From: Psychrobacter piscatorii
GTDB taxonomy: Bacteria > Pseudomonadota > Gammaproteobacteria > Pseudomonadales > Moraxellaceae
Assembly (NCBI RefSeq): GCF_904846415.1
Contig: NZ_CAJHAR010000014.1
Location: 27,584 to 91,583 of the forward strand
Length of the DNA stretch: 64,000 bases
Reading direction: 5' to 3'
Shown here: in pieces, positions 9,149 to 18,818 of the stretch
How positions within the stretch are numbered: position 1 is the stretch's first letter
Layout of the letters: each line of letters begins with the position of its first letter
Made by a program: the position numbers and the translations under genes
The notes under the pieces: model-generated
Told to the model about the DNA's origin: nothing
Databases searched by the model: none
What the model saw: only the letters and a program-made list of their open reading frames with translations

Positions 9149-10093
9149 TCAAACTATTGATAATGGTTGATCAGTCAGGACATCACGGTAGCTAATATAA
9201 CAATTCATCATTACCCATGGTACGGCTATGATAACTCCTAAACCTAATGTGATTTTTAGAAAAAATGGCAACACAATAATAAGACCCAGCCCATAAGCAA
9301 TCATTGGTAATATATTAGCTAAGTACCCTTTAAGACTGAGCTTCATTGCGCTTTTTGGGTCTAAACCATGCAATACAATCAATGCTGGAGCAAACCACAT
9401 TGCCATTGATAACAGTAAAAATAATACCAATGAGACTAAAATACTAAACACAAAAGGAGTCATTGGGAAGTCACTTATTTTTATCGCTTCAATATCCAAC
9501 AGGAGCGTTAAAGATATACCGCTAAAGAAAATTAATACAGGTATGAATACAACAGCTAGTCCAATTAAAAACAGAATATTCAGAATAATGATAGATCTTA
9601 AGTTTGTTTTGAGCTTAACCCAAAGCTGATGGAGGTCAAGATTTTCATTCTGGAACTGTGCTGAACAAATAAGTATGATAATAGCCGCTGCTATGATGCT
9701 TGTAGCTCCAAAGATATAATCAATTATAGGAACATAAGAACCTATGATTGAAATGGCAAACAATATGACACTGACGGCTAACCATGTTAAAAAGTTACCT
9801 TTAAACATTTCAAAAGGCTGAATTATCCACTTTATCCCCCATGATACTTTACAAAATCTTGGCTCATCCAATAATTGCGGTAAAAGATTACCATATTCGT
9901 CCATTGGCGGAAGGCTTGAAGGTTGGCCATTGGGTTTCTGTACTGATATATATGGTTCCGAACTACTAACGTTAGATATATTGATCCTCAAAAATAAAAT
10001 CTCACAAATACAAATCAAAAAATCATATAAAACGAAATCTGTTTGGACTATTTTACATATCGAATAGTATAAAACCCAACTTTTATTTATCAA
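9149..10093 (-). CDS. BPSS1780-like multi-pass membrane protein
   Basis: The C-terminal two-thirds carries about six hydrophobic helices. The layout (GIKWIIQPFEMFKGN followed by paired helices, then a cytoplasmic loop with HQLWVKLKTNLR) resembles BPSS1780-family inner-membrane proteins, which have no known function. The first about 35 residues of the open frame (MINKSWVLYYSIC onward) look unlike the family, so translation probably starts later, near a GAGG at about 9988-9991 or at Met64 (MDEYGNLL). No convincing start codon follows the GAGG, so the start is left at the longest frame. The gene is more AT-rich than its neighbours. Confidence 0.6.
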   Translation of the reverse strand: MINKSWVLYYSICKIVQTDFVLYDFLICICEILFLRINISNVSSSEPYISVQKPNGQPSSLPPMDEYGNLLPQLLDEPRFCKVSWGIKWIIQPFEMFKGNFLTWLAVSVILFAISIIGSYVPIIDYIFGATSIIAAAIIILICSAQFQNENLDLHQLWVKLKTNLRSIIILNILFLIGLAVVFIPVLIFFSGISLTLLLDIEAIKISDFPMTPFVFSILVSLVLFLLLSMAMWFAPALIVLHGLDPKSAMKLSLKGYLANILPMIAYGLGLIIVLPFFLKITLGLGVIIAVPWVMMNCYISYRDVLTDQPLSIV

Positions 10094-10102
10094 ATAGTCA
10101 AG

Positions 10103-10134
10103 ACAAAAAAATACCGAACGTTATATCCGGTATT
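10103..10134 (-). terminator. Intrinsic terminator after hemH
   Basis: A 7-bp stem (10110-10116 with 10128-10134) is followed on the reverse strand by eight T. It lies 43 nt past the hemH stop. Confidence 0.75.
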
Positions 10135-10176
10135 TCTTATAATTATTTTTTCATAGCAACTGTTACATTTAGCCGA

Positions 10177-11196
10177 TTAAACCCAACCATCCAACGTGCC
10201 AGCCCAACCTTTCACGAGAGGCAAACTCAATGCTTCAAGCAACTCAATATGCGTCTCATCAAGGTTAAGTGCTGGGATGTAGTGATACTCTTGCCCGCCC
10301 GCGTTAAGGAAATTATCACGGTTCTCAATGGCTAACTCTTCTAGCGTCTCGAGACAATCCGCTGAGAATGCAGGACTAATCACTTGTACCGAGCGCACAC
10401 CAGATTTGCCCCAATCTTCCAGTACCACATCAGTATACGGCTTTACCCACTCTTGCTTACCAAAGCGTGACTGGAAGCTGATGATCCACTCGTCGTCTTT
10501 TAGACCAAGAGCATGTGCCACTTGCGCAGCGGTACATTTACAACGCTTAGGATAGGGATCGCCTTTATCAGCATAGGGCTGCGGGATACCGTGAAAGCTA
10601 AACATCAGCTTTTCGGGCTTACCATGCTTCTCTTGAAAACGGCGTATCGAGTTAGCCAATGCCTGAATATATAGTGGATGCGCAAAGTAGTCTTTGACAA
10701 TGGTATAGTTTGGCAAGTTACGTTGCTTAAGTGTCCATTTTGTCAACGCATCATATACCGCGCCCCCTGAAGAGGCTGAATACTGGGGGAATAACGGCAA
10801 AATGACAAAGTGATCCACCCCTTCACCGCGCAAAGCATCCATGACATCAGGCAATCCAGGATTACCATAGCTCATCGCAGGATGCACAGAGACGCGAAAT
10901 GGTGCCACACTATTCGCCAGACGCGGCTCTAATAGCTCAACTTGGCTTTTTAATATCTTACGAATCGGCGAATCACCTTCCCAGATACTGGCGTAAGCTT
11001 CTGCCACGCGCTTAGGACGGCTCGGCAGGACAAACAAATTCAAGATAATGGCCCACAAAAACTTGGGAATCTCGATCACTCGCGGATCTGACAAAAACTG
11101 TTTGAGATAGCGGCGTACGGCAGGTGCCGTTGGTTCATCTGGCGTACCAAGGTTGACTAACAGGACAGCAATACGTGGAGGCAATTCAGGTTTCAT
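10177..11196 (-). CDS. hemH: Ferrochelatase
   Basis: This enzyme inserts Fe2+ into protoporphyrin IX, the last step of protoheme synthesis. At 339 residues it has the normal length. The metal-binding His lies in [17 protein letters not shown], and the second signature [15 protein letters not shown], with the catalytic Glu, is present. N-terminal [10 protein letters not shown] is the usual family opening. It is single-gene with its own terminator, and no other heme gene is adjacent. Confidence 0.96.
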   Translation of the reverse strand: MKPELPPRIAVLLVNLGTPDEPTAPAVRRYLKQFLSDPRVIEIPKFLWAIILNLFVLPSRPKRVAEAYASIWEGDSPIRKILKSQVELLEPRLANSVAPFRVSVHPAMSYGNPGLPDVMDALRGEGVDHFVILPLFPQYSASSGGAVYDALTKWTLKQRNLPNYTIVKDYFAHPLYIQALANSIRRFQEKHGKPEKLMFSFHGIPQPYADKGDPYPKRCKCTAAQVAHALGLKDDEWIISFQSRFGKQEWVKPYTDVVLEDWGKSGVRSVQVISPAFSADCLETLEELAIENRDNFLNAGGQEYHYIPALNLDETHIELLEALSLPLVKGWAGTLDGWV

Positions 11197-11566
11197 AGCA
11201 GCACTATTTATCAGCAGTAAGTTATTATAAGCGATGTCACAACATGAGGTGCAGTATAAGATGCAGGATTGTTAAGACATCATTGAATAAACACCGCATT
11301 AGTGTAGCATTTTATCCATGAATCACGCATGGCAAAAGCGTACTTGTACAATTTGATACGCAGTTGCCAGTCGCCTACTATCTCACCTTTGATATTTGGG
11401 TCTATAAAAACGGCGTTTAAAAGACCTGCTCGGCGGTTGTACTCCTACGCGCATCACCATACAATAGGCAAGCCCAGTTTATAAAAACGGTGTAGGCAAA
11501 GTAGTCTGTCAACACTTTCCTATTTTGCTCTTATTTTATTGATGATTGTTGTCTTGCGAGGTAGCT
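11197..11566. other. Spacer between hemH and metX
   Basis: This is the shared upstream region of two divergent genes. Two similar words, TATAAAAACGGCGT (about 11403) and TATAAAAACGGTGT (about 11480), occur about 75 nt apart and could be regulator sites. I recognise no riboswitch. Confidence 0.4.
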
Positions 11567-13033
11567 TTGAACGCACGCTCTGATAATACCAGTGACCAGT
11601 CCCCTAATTCTCAAACTCACGTAAACAGCTCAGCCAATACTGCTGCTGGATCTGTGGGTGTGGTTACGCCACAAAAATTCCATTTTGCTGAGCCATTGAC
11701 CTTAGAATGTAACCGTACTCTGCCCTCGTTTGACTTGATGGTAGAGACTTACGGCACGCTCAATAGCGATAAATCAAATGCGATTTTGATTTGTCATGCG
11801 TTATCGGGCAACCATCACGCGGCAGGGTTTCATAGCGTTGATGACAAAAAAGCGGGCTGGTGGGACAATATGATTGGTCCCAACAAAGCCATCGATACCA
11901 ATCGCTTTTACGTGGTGTGCGTTAATAATATCGGTAGCTGTTTTGGCTCCACGGGGCCTACAACTGTTAATCCCGATAGCATTAGTTCGGATGACAGTAT
12001 CGATTCAAGCGATAGTAGTGCAAATAACAGTAATGAGCCGCAAGTTTATGGCCCTGACTTTCCGCTTATCACGATTAAAGACTGGGTAAAAACCCAAGCC
12101 ATGCTCTCAGATCGTCTTGGTATCGATGTTTGGCATGCCATCGTTGGTGGCTCGATGGGCGGTATGCAAGCGCTGCAATGGTCTGTTGATTATCCAGATA
12201 GGCTAAAACGCTGTGTGGTGATTGCCAGTACGCCGAAGCTGTCTGCGCAAAATATTGCTTTTAACGAAGTCGCACGCCAGTCTATATTGTCTGATCCTGA
12301 TTTTAAGGATGGACGCTATATACAAGCAGGCACGTACCCTCGCCGCGGCCTTATCTTGGCTCGTATGGTTGGTCATATTACGTATTTGACTGATGATGCG
12401 ATGAAAGCCAAGTTTGGTCGTGACTTAAAATCTGGCAAGTTTATGTATGGCTATGATGTTGAATTCCAAGTCGAGAGCTATCTGCGCTATCAAGGTGAGC
12501 GCTTCAGCGAAAATTTCGATGCCAATACTTATCTACTCATGACCAAGGCGCTAGATTATTTCGACCCGACGCGTGACTACTCATCAGCGGTAGCAAAAGA
12601 TAATACAGAGTCAGCCGTACAACTAGAAAATTCTATCGCAGCGTCAGTCGAGTCTAGCAAAGCCAATGCACAGAATGAGTTAGAAGACGCGGTAGCAACG
12701 ATTGAAGATATTGAGTCTGATCGTCAGCAAGAGCTTTCTGCGCTCAAAGCTGCATTCGCCCATACACAATGCCAATATTTGGTCGTGTCATTCACCACCG
12801 ATTGGCGCTTTGCACCAGAACGCTCGCAAGAAATTGTCGATGCACTGATGGCTACTGGCAAACCTGTTAGCTATATCAATATTGATGCGCCGCATGGACA
12901 TGATTCGTTCTTATTTGATATTCCTCGCTATATGGGCGCTGTCAAAGGGTTCTTAACCGCGCCCTTTATCACCGACAGCCACTCAAAAAATAGTCGCTAT
13001 AACCATCAGCAACCAACAGGAGAGCGCTCATGA
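11567..13033 (+). CDS. metX: Homoserine O-acyltransferase MetX
   Basis: This enzyme activates homoserine with acetyl-CoA (or succinyl-CoA in some gammaproteobacteria) at the first committed step of methionine synthesis. It has an alpha/beta-hydrolase fold with nucleophile Ser in [10 protein letters not shown], Asp in DWRFAPERS and His in APHGHDSF. The start is TTG 11567: GCGAGG ends 5 nt before it, while the longer frame from TTG 11546 has no ribosome-binding site. At 488 residues it is about 100 longer than usual. The excess is two low-complexity insertions, one Ser/Asp-rich after NPDSIS (about 145-166 of the long frame) and one Ala/Glu/Ser-rich (about 350-400) before the Asp motif. It overlaps metW. 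Confidence 0.92.
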   Translation: MNARSDNTSDQSPNSQTHVNSSANTAAGSVGVVTPQKFHFAEPLTLECNRTLPSFDLMVETYGTLNSDKSNAILICHALSGNHHAAGFHSVDDKKAGWWDNMIGPNKAIDTNRFYVVCVNNIGSCFGSTGPTTVNPDSISSDDSIDSSDSSANNSNEPQVYGPDFPLITIKDWVKTQAMLSDRLGIDVWHAIVGGSMGGMQALQWSVDYPDRLKRCVVIASTPKLSAQNIAFNEVARQSILSDPDFKDGRYIQAGTYPRRGLILARMVGHITYLTDDAMKAKFGRDLKSGKFMYGYDVEFQVESYLRYQGERFSENFDANTYLLMTKALDYFDPTRDYSSAVAKDNTESAVQLENSIAASVESSKANAQNELEDAVATIEDIESDRQQELSALKAAFAHTQCQYLVVSFTTDWRFAPERSQEIVDALMATGKPVSYINIDAPHGHDSFLFDIPRYMGAVKGFLTAPFITDSHSKNSRYNHQQPTGERS

Positions 13034-13647
13034 GAATGGATCACCAGTTAGCAGAGCGTTGGATTGCACCGCAAGCACATGTACTGGATTTGGGCTGCGG
13101 TAATGGCGAGCTACTTGCGCACTTACAGCAGAAGTTAGGCGTCACCGGATACGGGCTTGAGATTGACGAAGACAAAATCAACGAGGCCATTGGCAATGGC
13201 TTGTCGATTGTTGAACAAGACCTCAACGATGGCTTGGCACGCTTCGCTGATAACAGCTTCGATACCGTCGTCATGGCACGCGCGCTACAAGCAGTAAAAT
13301 CGCCTGATGTGCTGCTGCTCGATATGCTGCGCGTCGCCCGAGAGGCGATCATCACCTTCCCTAACTTTGCCCATTGGCAAAACCGTCTTCATTTAGGGCT
13401 CAAAGGGATGATGCCTGTATCTGAGGCACTGCCTTATGAATGGTACAACACCCCCAATATTCATCTATGTACCTTTAAAGACTTTGAGCAACTGTGTGCG
13501 CAGCATGATATTCATATCGTCAATCGCTTTGCGGTAAGCGACTCTGATAAAGGTCATTCCCCACTAATGACAGCATTGATTAGACAGGCACCCAATTTAC
13601 TCGCAGATGTCGCTATCTATCGAGTGACAAAGAAAAAAACGAAGTAA
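13030..13647 (+). CDS. metW: MetW, methyltransferase-like partner of MetX
   Basis: The 205-residue protein has a class I SAM-binding fold with motif [13 protein letters not shown] near the N-terminus. MetW forms an operon, and in some bacteria a complex, with MetX, and is thought to stimulate acyl transfer in methionine synthesis. The ATGA overlap (ATG 13030, metX stop 13031-13033) indicates translational coupling. The upstream ribosome-binding site AGGAGAGC lies inside the metX end. Confidence 0.93.
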   Translation: MRMDHQLAERWIAPQAHVLDLGCGNGELLAHLQQKLGVTGYGLEIDEDKINEAIGNGLSIVEQDLNDGLARFADNSFDTVVMARALQAVKSPDVLLLDMLRVAREAIITFPNFAHWQNRLHLGLKGMMPVSEALPYEWYNTPNIHLCTFKDFEQLCAQHDIHIVNRFAVSDSDKGHSPLMTALIRQAPNLLADVAIYRVTKKKTK

Positions 13648-14047
13648 TGTCAGATATTTGATTTTTGCTTAAAAGGACAAAATGACCGTTATTGACGAAC
13701 CATTTATCTTAGCAAATTGTTAACTAATGATTGTCTTATAGTAACTCTATGATTTTACTGGGGACAATCAGGTATAAGCAGCGATTAAATCTTGTAATTA
13801 GTATTTGAGTTTCGTAAGTTTGGGTGTTAAGCTAGCAAAATGTTGTCAGTTACCCCACTATTACGACCATTTGTCTAATCAGTTAGGGCCAAATCGATAA
13901 TACAAAATTAAAAACTCTATTGCTGATGATTAGGTAAGTTCATATCGCAAGATGTCACCTAATTGTTATCGCCGTCTAACTGTCTTTAGCGAGACAATGC
14001 TTAGCGGTACAATTTTTGCTTATTAACTGCCTAATTTTGGAGCTGCT
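13648..14047. other. Spacer between metW and the Sel1-repeat gene
   Basis: Four hundred AT-rich bases without an ORF. I see no terminator after metW and no clear promoter. The only solid signal is the GGAGCTGCT ribosome-binding site at its right end. Confidence 0.4.
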
Positions 14048-14629
14048 ATGAAATTATTAAAAGCTGCGTTGTTTACTGCATTATTTTCTTGTGCTGGTTT
14101 GGCCAATGCTGAGTTAATATCAAACGTACCGCTTGATACCTCACGTTTTGAGCTGATGCCTGTGAGCGAGCTGTCTAGTCGCGCTGCCCAAGGTAACGAT
14201 CATGCTCAGTTTTATCTAGCCAAGCGCTTGCAAAAAGGCGAAGGTATCGCTCAAAATACTCAACAAGCCATCCAGTGGTACACCAAAGCCGCTCAACAAG
14301 GGGTTGCTCCTGCTCAGTTGAACCTTGCTATCATGTACTTACGCGGTGAAGGCGTACAGCCTAACTTGCAACAAGCGCGTCTTTGGCTAGAAAAAGCCGC
14401 GATGCGTGGCGACAACCGTGCCAGCTATACACTTGCATTGTTAGATGAAAAACAAAAAAATCTGGTAGATGCCTATAAATGGTATGACTTAGCTGCCCGT
14501 GATGGCATGCTCGATGAAAAAGTTCGTAACAAGGCGCGTGGTAAAATCGGCCAATTGGCATTGAACTTATCTAGTGCAGATATCGCTAGTGCCCGCAACA
14601 AAGCAGATACTTGGTTCCAGAGTAAATAA
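14048..14629 (+). CDS. Exported Sel1-repeat (TPR-like) protein
   Basis: The protein has 193 residues. A signal peptide of about 21 residues ends in GLANA. Sel1-type repeats follow: AAQGNDHAQFYLAKRLQKGEG, a second copy AAQQGVAPAQLNLAIMYLRGEG, a third AAMRGDNRASYTLALL, and a degenerate fourth with DAYKWYDLAARDG. Such solenoids mediate protein-protein contacts, often in the cell envelope; no partner is evident here. GGAG lies 6-7 nt before the ATG. It is monocistronic with a terminator. Confidence 0.85.
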   Translation: MKLLKAALFTALFSCAGLANAELISNVPLDTSRFELMPVSELSSRAAQGNDHAQFYLAKRLQKGEGIAQNTQQAIQWYTKAAQQGVAPAQLNLAIMYLRGEGVQPNLQQARLWLEKAAMRGDNRASYTLALLDEKQKNLVDAYKWYDLAARDGMLDEKVRNKARGKIGQLALNLSSADIASARNKADTWFQSK

Positions 14630-14659
14630 ACTCTAACTAGATATTTAGCGTATAGTAAA

Positions 14660-14685
14660 AATCCAGCCTTTGAGCTGGATTTTTT
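14660..14685 (+). terminator. Intrinsic terminator after the Sel1-repeat gene
   Basis: An 8-bp stem (14660-14667 with 14674-14681) has a 6-nt loop and is followed by T-rich sequence. Confidence 0.8.
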
Positions 14686-14775
14686 GTGTACGAAAGCAAA
14701 AAATTTATATAAAGTGAAATCAGTTTAATCATATACGCCTAATAAACTTGTAGCCTCCTAAGTCGAAGGAATGTT

Positions 14776-15903
14776 ATGCAAACAGTTACCCCAATAACAA
14801 ATCCATACCTCTTTGAAAAACAGTACGATGCTTTTATAAGGTTTGTAGAAGAAAAGTCAAATATACCTTTTGTGTCTTTTGCTTCACATCCTTATACAGA
14901 TCAACAAGAAGGATATAAGTATCAGATTTACAGAGTTGCTCGCAATAAGCTTTCGTTTCATACATGGAAAAATCATGACATTGGAAGTGGGAAAATTATA
15001 TTGGCAACCATTGAGGCCATTGAGTTTCCAGATAATAATTTAGTTCCATGGCAAAATCGCTATGGCGAACAAAATCGACCACATCAACCACTTTTTGAAG
15101 CAATTGGTAACCCTGTTAAGACAGAGGAAATTGAGAGCGTTTTATTTAATCTTTACTATTCATCAAATGACGAACAAATATTTGATGAGTTGATTAAAAT
15201 TTTTGGAAGGAATTATTCTCTTTTAGCTTATCTTTATTTTATTAAAGATAACTCAAAATACTTACCTATCGCACCTACTTATTTTGATAGAGCATTCTCA
15301 TTATTAGGAATAGAGTTCAAAACTAGTCAACGTTGTTCTTGGGAAAATTACTTTGTTTATTTACAACTTATTAGTACTATCAAAATAATGCTAATTGAAG
15401 AACTAAAAAATGAGGTTAGCTTGTTAGATGCTCACTCGTTTGCTTGGATGCTTTCTGCACAAATGGAAAAAGAAGATAAGCTTGCTGATGTTAGTGAGTA
15501 TTTAAGTTGTAGTAGTACAGAAAGAGACTCAATTGTAAAATCACGTATTGGTCAAGGTCAGTTTAGACAAAGTCTTATCGAATATTGGTCTGCTTGTGCT
15601 GTCACTGGATGTAAGGAACTTAAACTATTAAGAGCATCTCATATCAAACCTTGGTCTGAATGCGGAGACATAGAACGTCTTAGCCTTTACAACGGCTTAC
15701 TTCTATCACCAAATTTGGATGTGTGTTTTGATGCAGGTTTTATAAGTTTCGATGATTTAGGTCACATACTAATCTCAAATAAAATCAGTGCCAATGACCT
15801 TCAAGCCTTATCTATCAATAAAGAGATGAAGCTATCAAATATTTCGTCTGAGCATAAGAAGTATTTAAAATATCATAGAAAATCTATCTATAAACAAGGC
15901 TGA
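14776..15903 (+). CDS. HNH nuclease-domain protein, possible restriction or defence enzyme
   Basis: The protein has 375 residues. The C-terminal third is an HNH_2-type nuclease domain: CAVTGCKELKLLRASHIKPW carries the first His and the metal-site region, and NGLLLSPNLDVCFDAGF is the second half of the motif. The N-terminal 250 residues match nothing I recognise and may recognise DNA or regulate cutting. HNH_2 proteins of this size are often restriction endonucleases or phage-defence effectors. No methyltransferase, specificity subunit or immunity gene is adjacent. The gene is visibly more AT-rich than both flanks (13 of 60 bases are G or C in 15181-15240), suggesting acquisition. Confidence 0.75.
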   Translation: MQTVTPITNPYLFEKQYDAFIRFVEEKSNIPFVSFASHPYTDQQEGYKYQIYRVARNKLSFHTWKNHDIGSGKIILATIEAIEFPDNNLVPWQNRYGEQNRPHQPLFEAIGNPVKTEEIESVLFNLYYSSNDEQIFDELIKIFGRNYSLLAYLYFIKDNSKYLPIAPTYFDRAFSLLGIEFKTSQRCSWENYFVYLQLISTIKIMLIEELKNEVSLLDAHSFAWMLSAQMEKEDKLADVSEYLSCSSTERDSIVKSRIGQGQFRQSLIEYWSACAVTGCKELKLLRASHIKPWSECGDIERLSLYNGLLLSPNLDVCFDAGFISFDDLGHILISNKISANDLQALSINKEMKLSNISSEHKKYLKYHRKSIYKQG

Positions 15904-16061
15904 AAAATACTAAATTTTTCATATAATGTTTTCTATAACATCAAGCCAAGCACTACAAACTATTCAAAACCCTGCCAAAATTTGCTACACTACGCGCGCA
16001 TTCATCAATCCCACAATTTTGTTAATGCTTTAAACTGAAAAGATACTTTAAACCCAACGCA

Positions 16062-16078
16062 CTAGGTTTGCGACCTAG
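16062..16078 (+). promoter_or_regulatory. Small hairpin just upstream of the trhO ribosome-binding site
   Basis: A perfect 6-bp inverted repeat CTAGGT/ACCTAG with a 5-nt loop ends 6 nt before AGGAG (16084-16088). It could modulate initiation, but it may be chance. Confidence 0.3.
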
Positions 16079-16094
16079 CCAGCAGGAGAAAGAC

Positions 16095-17168
16095 ATGAGC
16101 ACCACTCAAGATAGTAATATCAAAGAAGCCTCGATAACTGACAATCAATCAGCCCCCGCCTACGACAGTGAAACCAATAATATCGTCGTCGCCGCACTTT
16201 ATAAATTCACACGCTTTACTGACTTTGAGCAGTATCGTGAGCCGATTTTAAATGCGATGTTAGATAACGATGTCAAAGGCACCTTGTTGCTTGCAAGCGA
16301 AGGCATTAACGGTACGATTTCTGGCACGCGTCAAGGCATCGACACTATCCTTGATTACCTACGCAGTATTGGAGCCATTGGTACCTTTACCTTTAAAGAG
16401 TCTTATACCAATGCACAGCCGTTCTATCGCACCAAAGTAAAGCTAAAAAAAGAAATCGTCACTATGGGCGTAGAAAACATCGATCCATTACAATCGGTCG
16501 GTCGCTATGTAAAGCCTAGCGAGTGGAACGCATTGATCTCAGATCCTGAAGTGACCCTGATTGATACACGTAATGATTACGAGGTGCAAATCGGTACATT
16601 CCAAAATGCCGTCAATCCAAACACTGAGACCTTTCGCGAGTTTCCAGAATACGTATCAAAAGAGCTGGATCCAACCAAGCATAAAAAAGTCGCCATGTTC
16701 TGTACGGGTGGTATCCGCTGCGAGAAGTCGACTGCCTATCTACGCGAGCAAGGATTTGAAGAAGTTTACCATTTAGAAGGTGGCATCCTAAAATACCTAG
16801 AAGAAGTCCCAGCCAGTGACTCTATGTGGCAAGGTGACTGCTTTGTGTTTGATAACCGTGTATCAGTCAATCATAACTTAGAAAAAGGCAACTATGAGCA
16901 GTGTTTTGCTTGCCGTATGCCAATCACTAGCGATGACATGCAAAGCCCAGCCTATGTCAAAGGCGAATCCTGCCCACACTGTATCGACAAAGCAACCGAT
17001 GAGCAAAAAGCAAGATTCCGTGAGCGTGAGCATCAAATGCAGCTAGCGAAAAAGCGCGGTGAAGCTCATATTGGTAGTGACGTGATGGATGTCATAGAAA
17101 AACGCAAAGCTGCTAAGACGGAAGCTCGTCTACAAGCAGAAGCTGCAAACAACGCTAAAGCCCATTAA
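16095..17168 (+). CDS. trhO: tRNA uridine(34) hydroxylase TrhO (rhodanese family)
   Basis: This enzyme adds the oxygen for 5-hydroxyuridine at the wobble position of tRNA, the precursor of cmo5U/mo5U, using O2. The N-terminal domain ([11 protein letters not shown]... [16 protein letters not shown]) is followed by a rhodanese domain ([13 protein letters not shown]) with active-site Cys in [10 protein letters not shown], then a Cys-rich tail (CFACRM, CPHC). Start ATG 16095 follows AGGAG by 6 nt and gives 357 residues. The longer frame opens at TTG 16068 and has no ribosome-binding site. Confidence 0.93.
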   Translation: MSTTQDSNIKEASITDNQSAPAYDSETNNIVVAALYKFTRFTDFEQYREPILNAMLDNDVKGTLLLASEGINGTISGTRQGIDTILDYLRSIGAIGTFTFKESYTNAQPFYRTKVKLKKEIVTMGVENIDPLQSVGRYVKPSEWNALISDPEVTLIDTRNDYEVQIGTFQNAVNPNTETFREFPEYVSKELDPTKHKKVAMFCTGGIRCEKSTAYLREQGFEEVYHLEGGILKYLEEVPASDSMWQGDCFVFDNRVSVNHNLEKGNYEQCFACRMPITSDDMQSPAYVKGESCPHCIDKATDEQKARFREREHQMQLAKKRGEAHIGSDVMDVIEKRKAAKTEARLQAEAANNAKAH

Positions 17169-17200
17169 ACTTAGCATTAGTACAATAAAAAAGAAGTAAA

Positions 17201-17237
17201 AAAAGAGAGGCTCTAATGAATAGAGCCTCTCTTTTTT
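17201..17237. terminator. Bidirectional terminator between trhO and serA
   Basis: A perfect 15-bp stem (17201-17215 with 17221-17235) has a 5-nt loop and A- and T-rich ends, and lies between convergent genes. Confidence 0.9.
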
Positions 17238-17257
17238 ATATCAGCTATTCGTACCAA

Positions 17258-18484
17258 TTAAAATAAGATACGTACGCGGATAGTCTCTTCTACATCTTTT
17301 AATTGATCGAGTGCAGCGGTCGAATCATTGTAATCGACATCCATCACTAGATACCCAACATCACCTTCTGTCATCAGGCTCTGCGCTAGGATGTTAATGC
17401 CAGCTTCGGCAAACAGACGGTTGATCTGAGATAGTACGCCTGGCACGTTTTTGTGAATGTGTAGCAGACGATGCGAGTTTTCTTTGAACGGAATAGAAAC
17501 TTCTGGGAAGTTAACCGCAGTCGCCGTATCACCTTGGTCAGAGTATCTGACGAACTTATCTGCTACTTCAAGGCCAATATTCGCTTGCGCTTCTTGCGTT
17601 GATCCACCGATATGCGGCGTCAAAATCACATTATCAAACTTACGCAGTGGTGACTCAAACTCTTCGTCAGCTGATTTTGGCTCTTTCGGGAACACATCAA
17701 CCGCCGCGCCCAAGATTTTACCAGACTCAAGCGCATCCGCCAGATCGTCAATCTCGACACACGTACCGCGAGCCGCATTGATAAAGTAGCTGCCTTCTTT
17801 CATTTGAGCGAACTGCTCAGCTTTCATCATATAGCGGGTGCTTGGCACATCAGGTACATGCAAGGTCACGATATCAGCGGTTGATAGTAACTCTTCTAGA
17901 CTGCCAACTTGTACCGCATTACCTAGTGGCAATTTGGTCACGGCATCATGATAGATGACTTTCATACCGAAGCTTTCTGCTAGCACAGACAACTGCGAGC
18001 CGATAGAACCATAACCGACGATACCGATGGTCTTGCCGCGCACTTCATGTGAGTTAGTCGCAGACTTACCCCAGCCGCCGCGATGTACAGTTGCGTTCTT
18101 TTCAGGGATACCGCGGTATAGCATGATGGCTTCAGCTAATACCAGCTCAGCCACTGAACGGGTGTTCGAGAATGGCGCGTTAAAGACAGGAATACCCAAG
18201 TCACGAGCGGCATCTAGATCGACTTGGTTGGTACCAATACAAAAGCAACCAATGCCGATAAGTTTGTTTGCATGCTCAAGTACATCGCGCGTCAATTGAG
18301 TACGCGAACGAATACCGATAAAGTGAGCATCTTTGATCTTTTCGATCAGCTCTTCTTTATCTAACGCATGACTGATATTCTCGATGTTGTGATAACCAGC
18401 GCCTTCCAATACTTTTAGGGCATTGTCATGTAGACCTTCAAGCAATAAAAACCGGATTTTGTCTTTTTGTAGTGATAACGCCAT
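17258..18484 (-). CDS. serA: D-3-phosphoglycerate dehydrogenase with ACT domain
   Basis: This NAD-dependent enzyme catalyses the first step of serine synthesis and also reduces 2-oxoglutarate to D-2-hydroxyglutarate. The length, 408 residues, matches the E. coli type. The Rossmann motif GIVGYGSIGSQ, the catalytic region AARGTCVEIDDL and TPHIGGSTQEA with the active-site His are present. The C-terminal ACT domain (HIHKNVPGVLSQINRLFAEAGINI) is the serine-feedback module. It is transcribed divergently from a probable D-2-hydroxyglutarate dehydrogenase, which fits its side reaction. Confidence 0.95.
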   Translation of the reverse strand: MALSLQKDKIRFLLLEGLHDNALKVLEGAGYHNIENISHALDKEELIEKIKDAHFIGIRSRTQLTRDVLEHANKLIGIGCFCIGTNQVDLDAARDLGIPVFNAPFSNTRSVAELVLAEAIMLYRGIPEKNATVHRGGWGKSATNSHEVRGKTIGIVGYGSIGSQLSVLAESFGMKVIYHDAVTKLPLGNAVQVGSLEELLSTADIVTLHVPDVPSTRYMMKAEQFAQMKEGSYFINAARGTCVEIDDLADALESGKILGAAVDVFPKEPKSADEEFESPLRKFDNVILTPHIGGSTQEAQANIGLEVADKFVRYSDQGDTATAVNFPEVSIPFKENSHRLLHIHKNVPGVLSQINRLFAEAGINILAQSLMTEGDVGYLVMDVDYNDSTAALDQLKDVEETIRVRILF

Positions 18485-18818
18485 ATGAGAACTGTCCTAT
18501 AATTGTTTTATAAGATTACCTGTTGGATAATCTGTGATGGATGAAACGAAAACAGTCCCGATATCTTACACAAAATTTGACGCCGATGTTAGCAGATTAG
18601 ATGAATTATTGATTATCAAGCCTGAAAAATTTTTATGCTATAGTGAATCATTCGGTTTGAAATCAAACAAACCACTTTTATTATTTGTCTCATTTTTTAT
18701 TTAAAAACTATCACCCACTTATTACCATCACGAGCCGACTCCTCACTGAATTTATAGTCATTTCGCTATATAATAAACAGTCCCAACATCGTGCTTACGC
18801 TAATATTGAGATTTGACC
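18485..18818. other. Divergent promoter region of serA and the FAD dehydrogenase gene
   Basis: AT-rich spacer. A TATAGT at 18639-18644 is a possible forward -10, and GTTTGA-AA-TCAAAC (18655-18668) is a perfect inverted repeat that could be an operator. Neither is proven. Confidence 0.35.

Noticed and set aside
11197..11545. SAM-type riboswitch upstream of metX
   Set aside because: I looked for a riboswitch-like stem set and found only two short repeated words.
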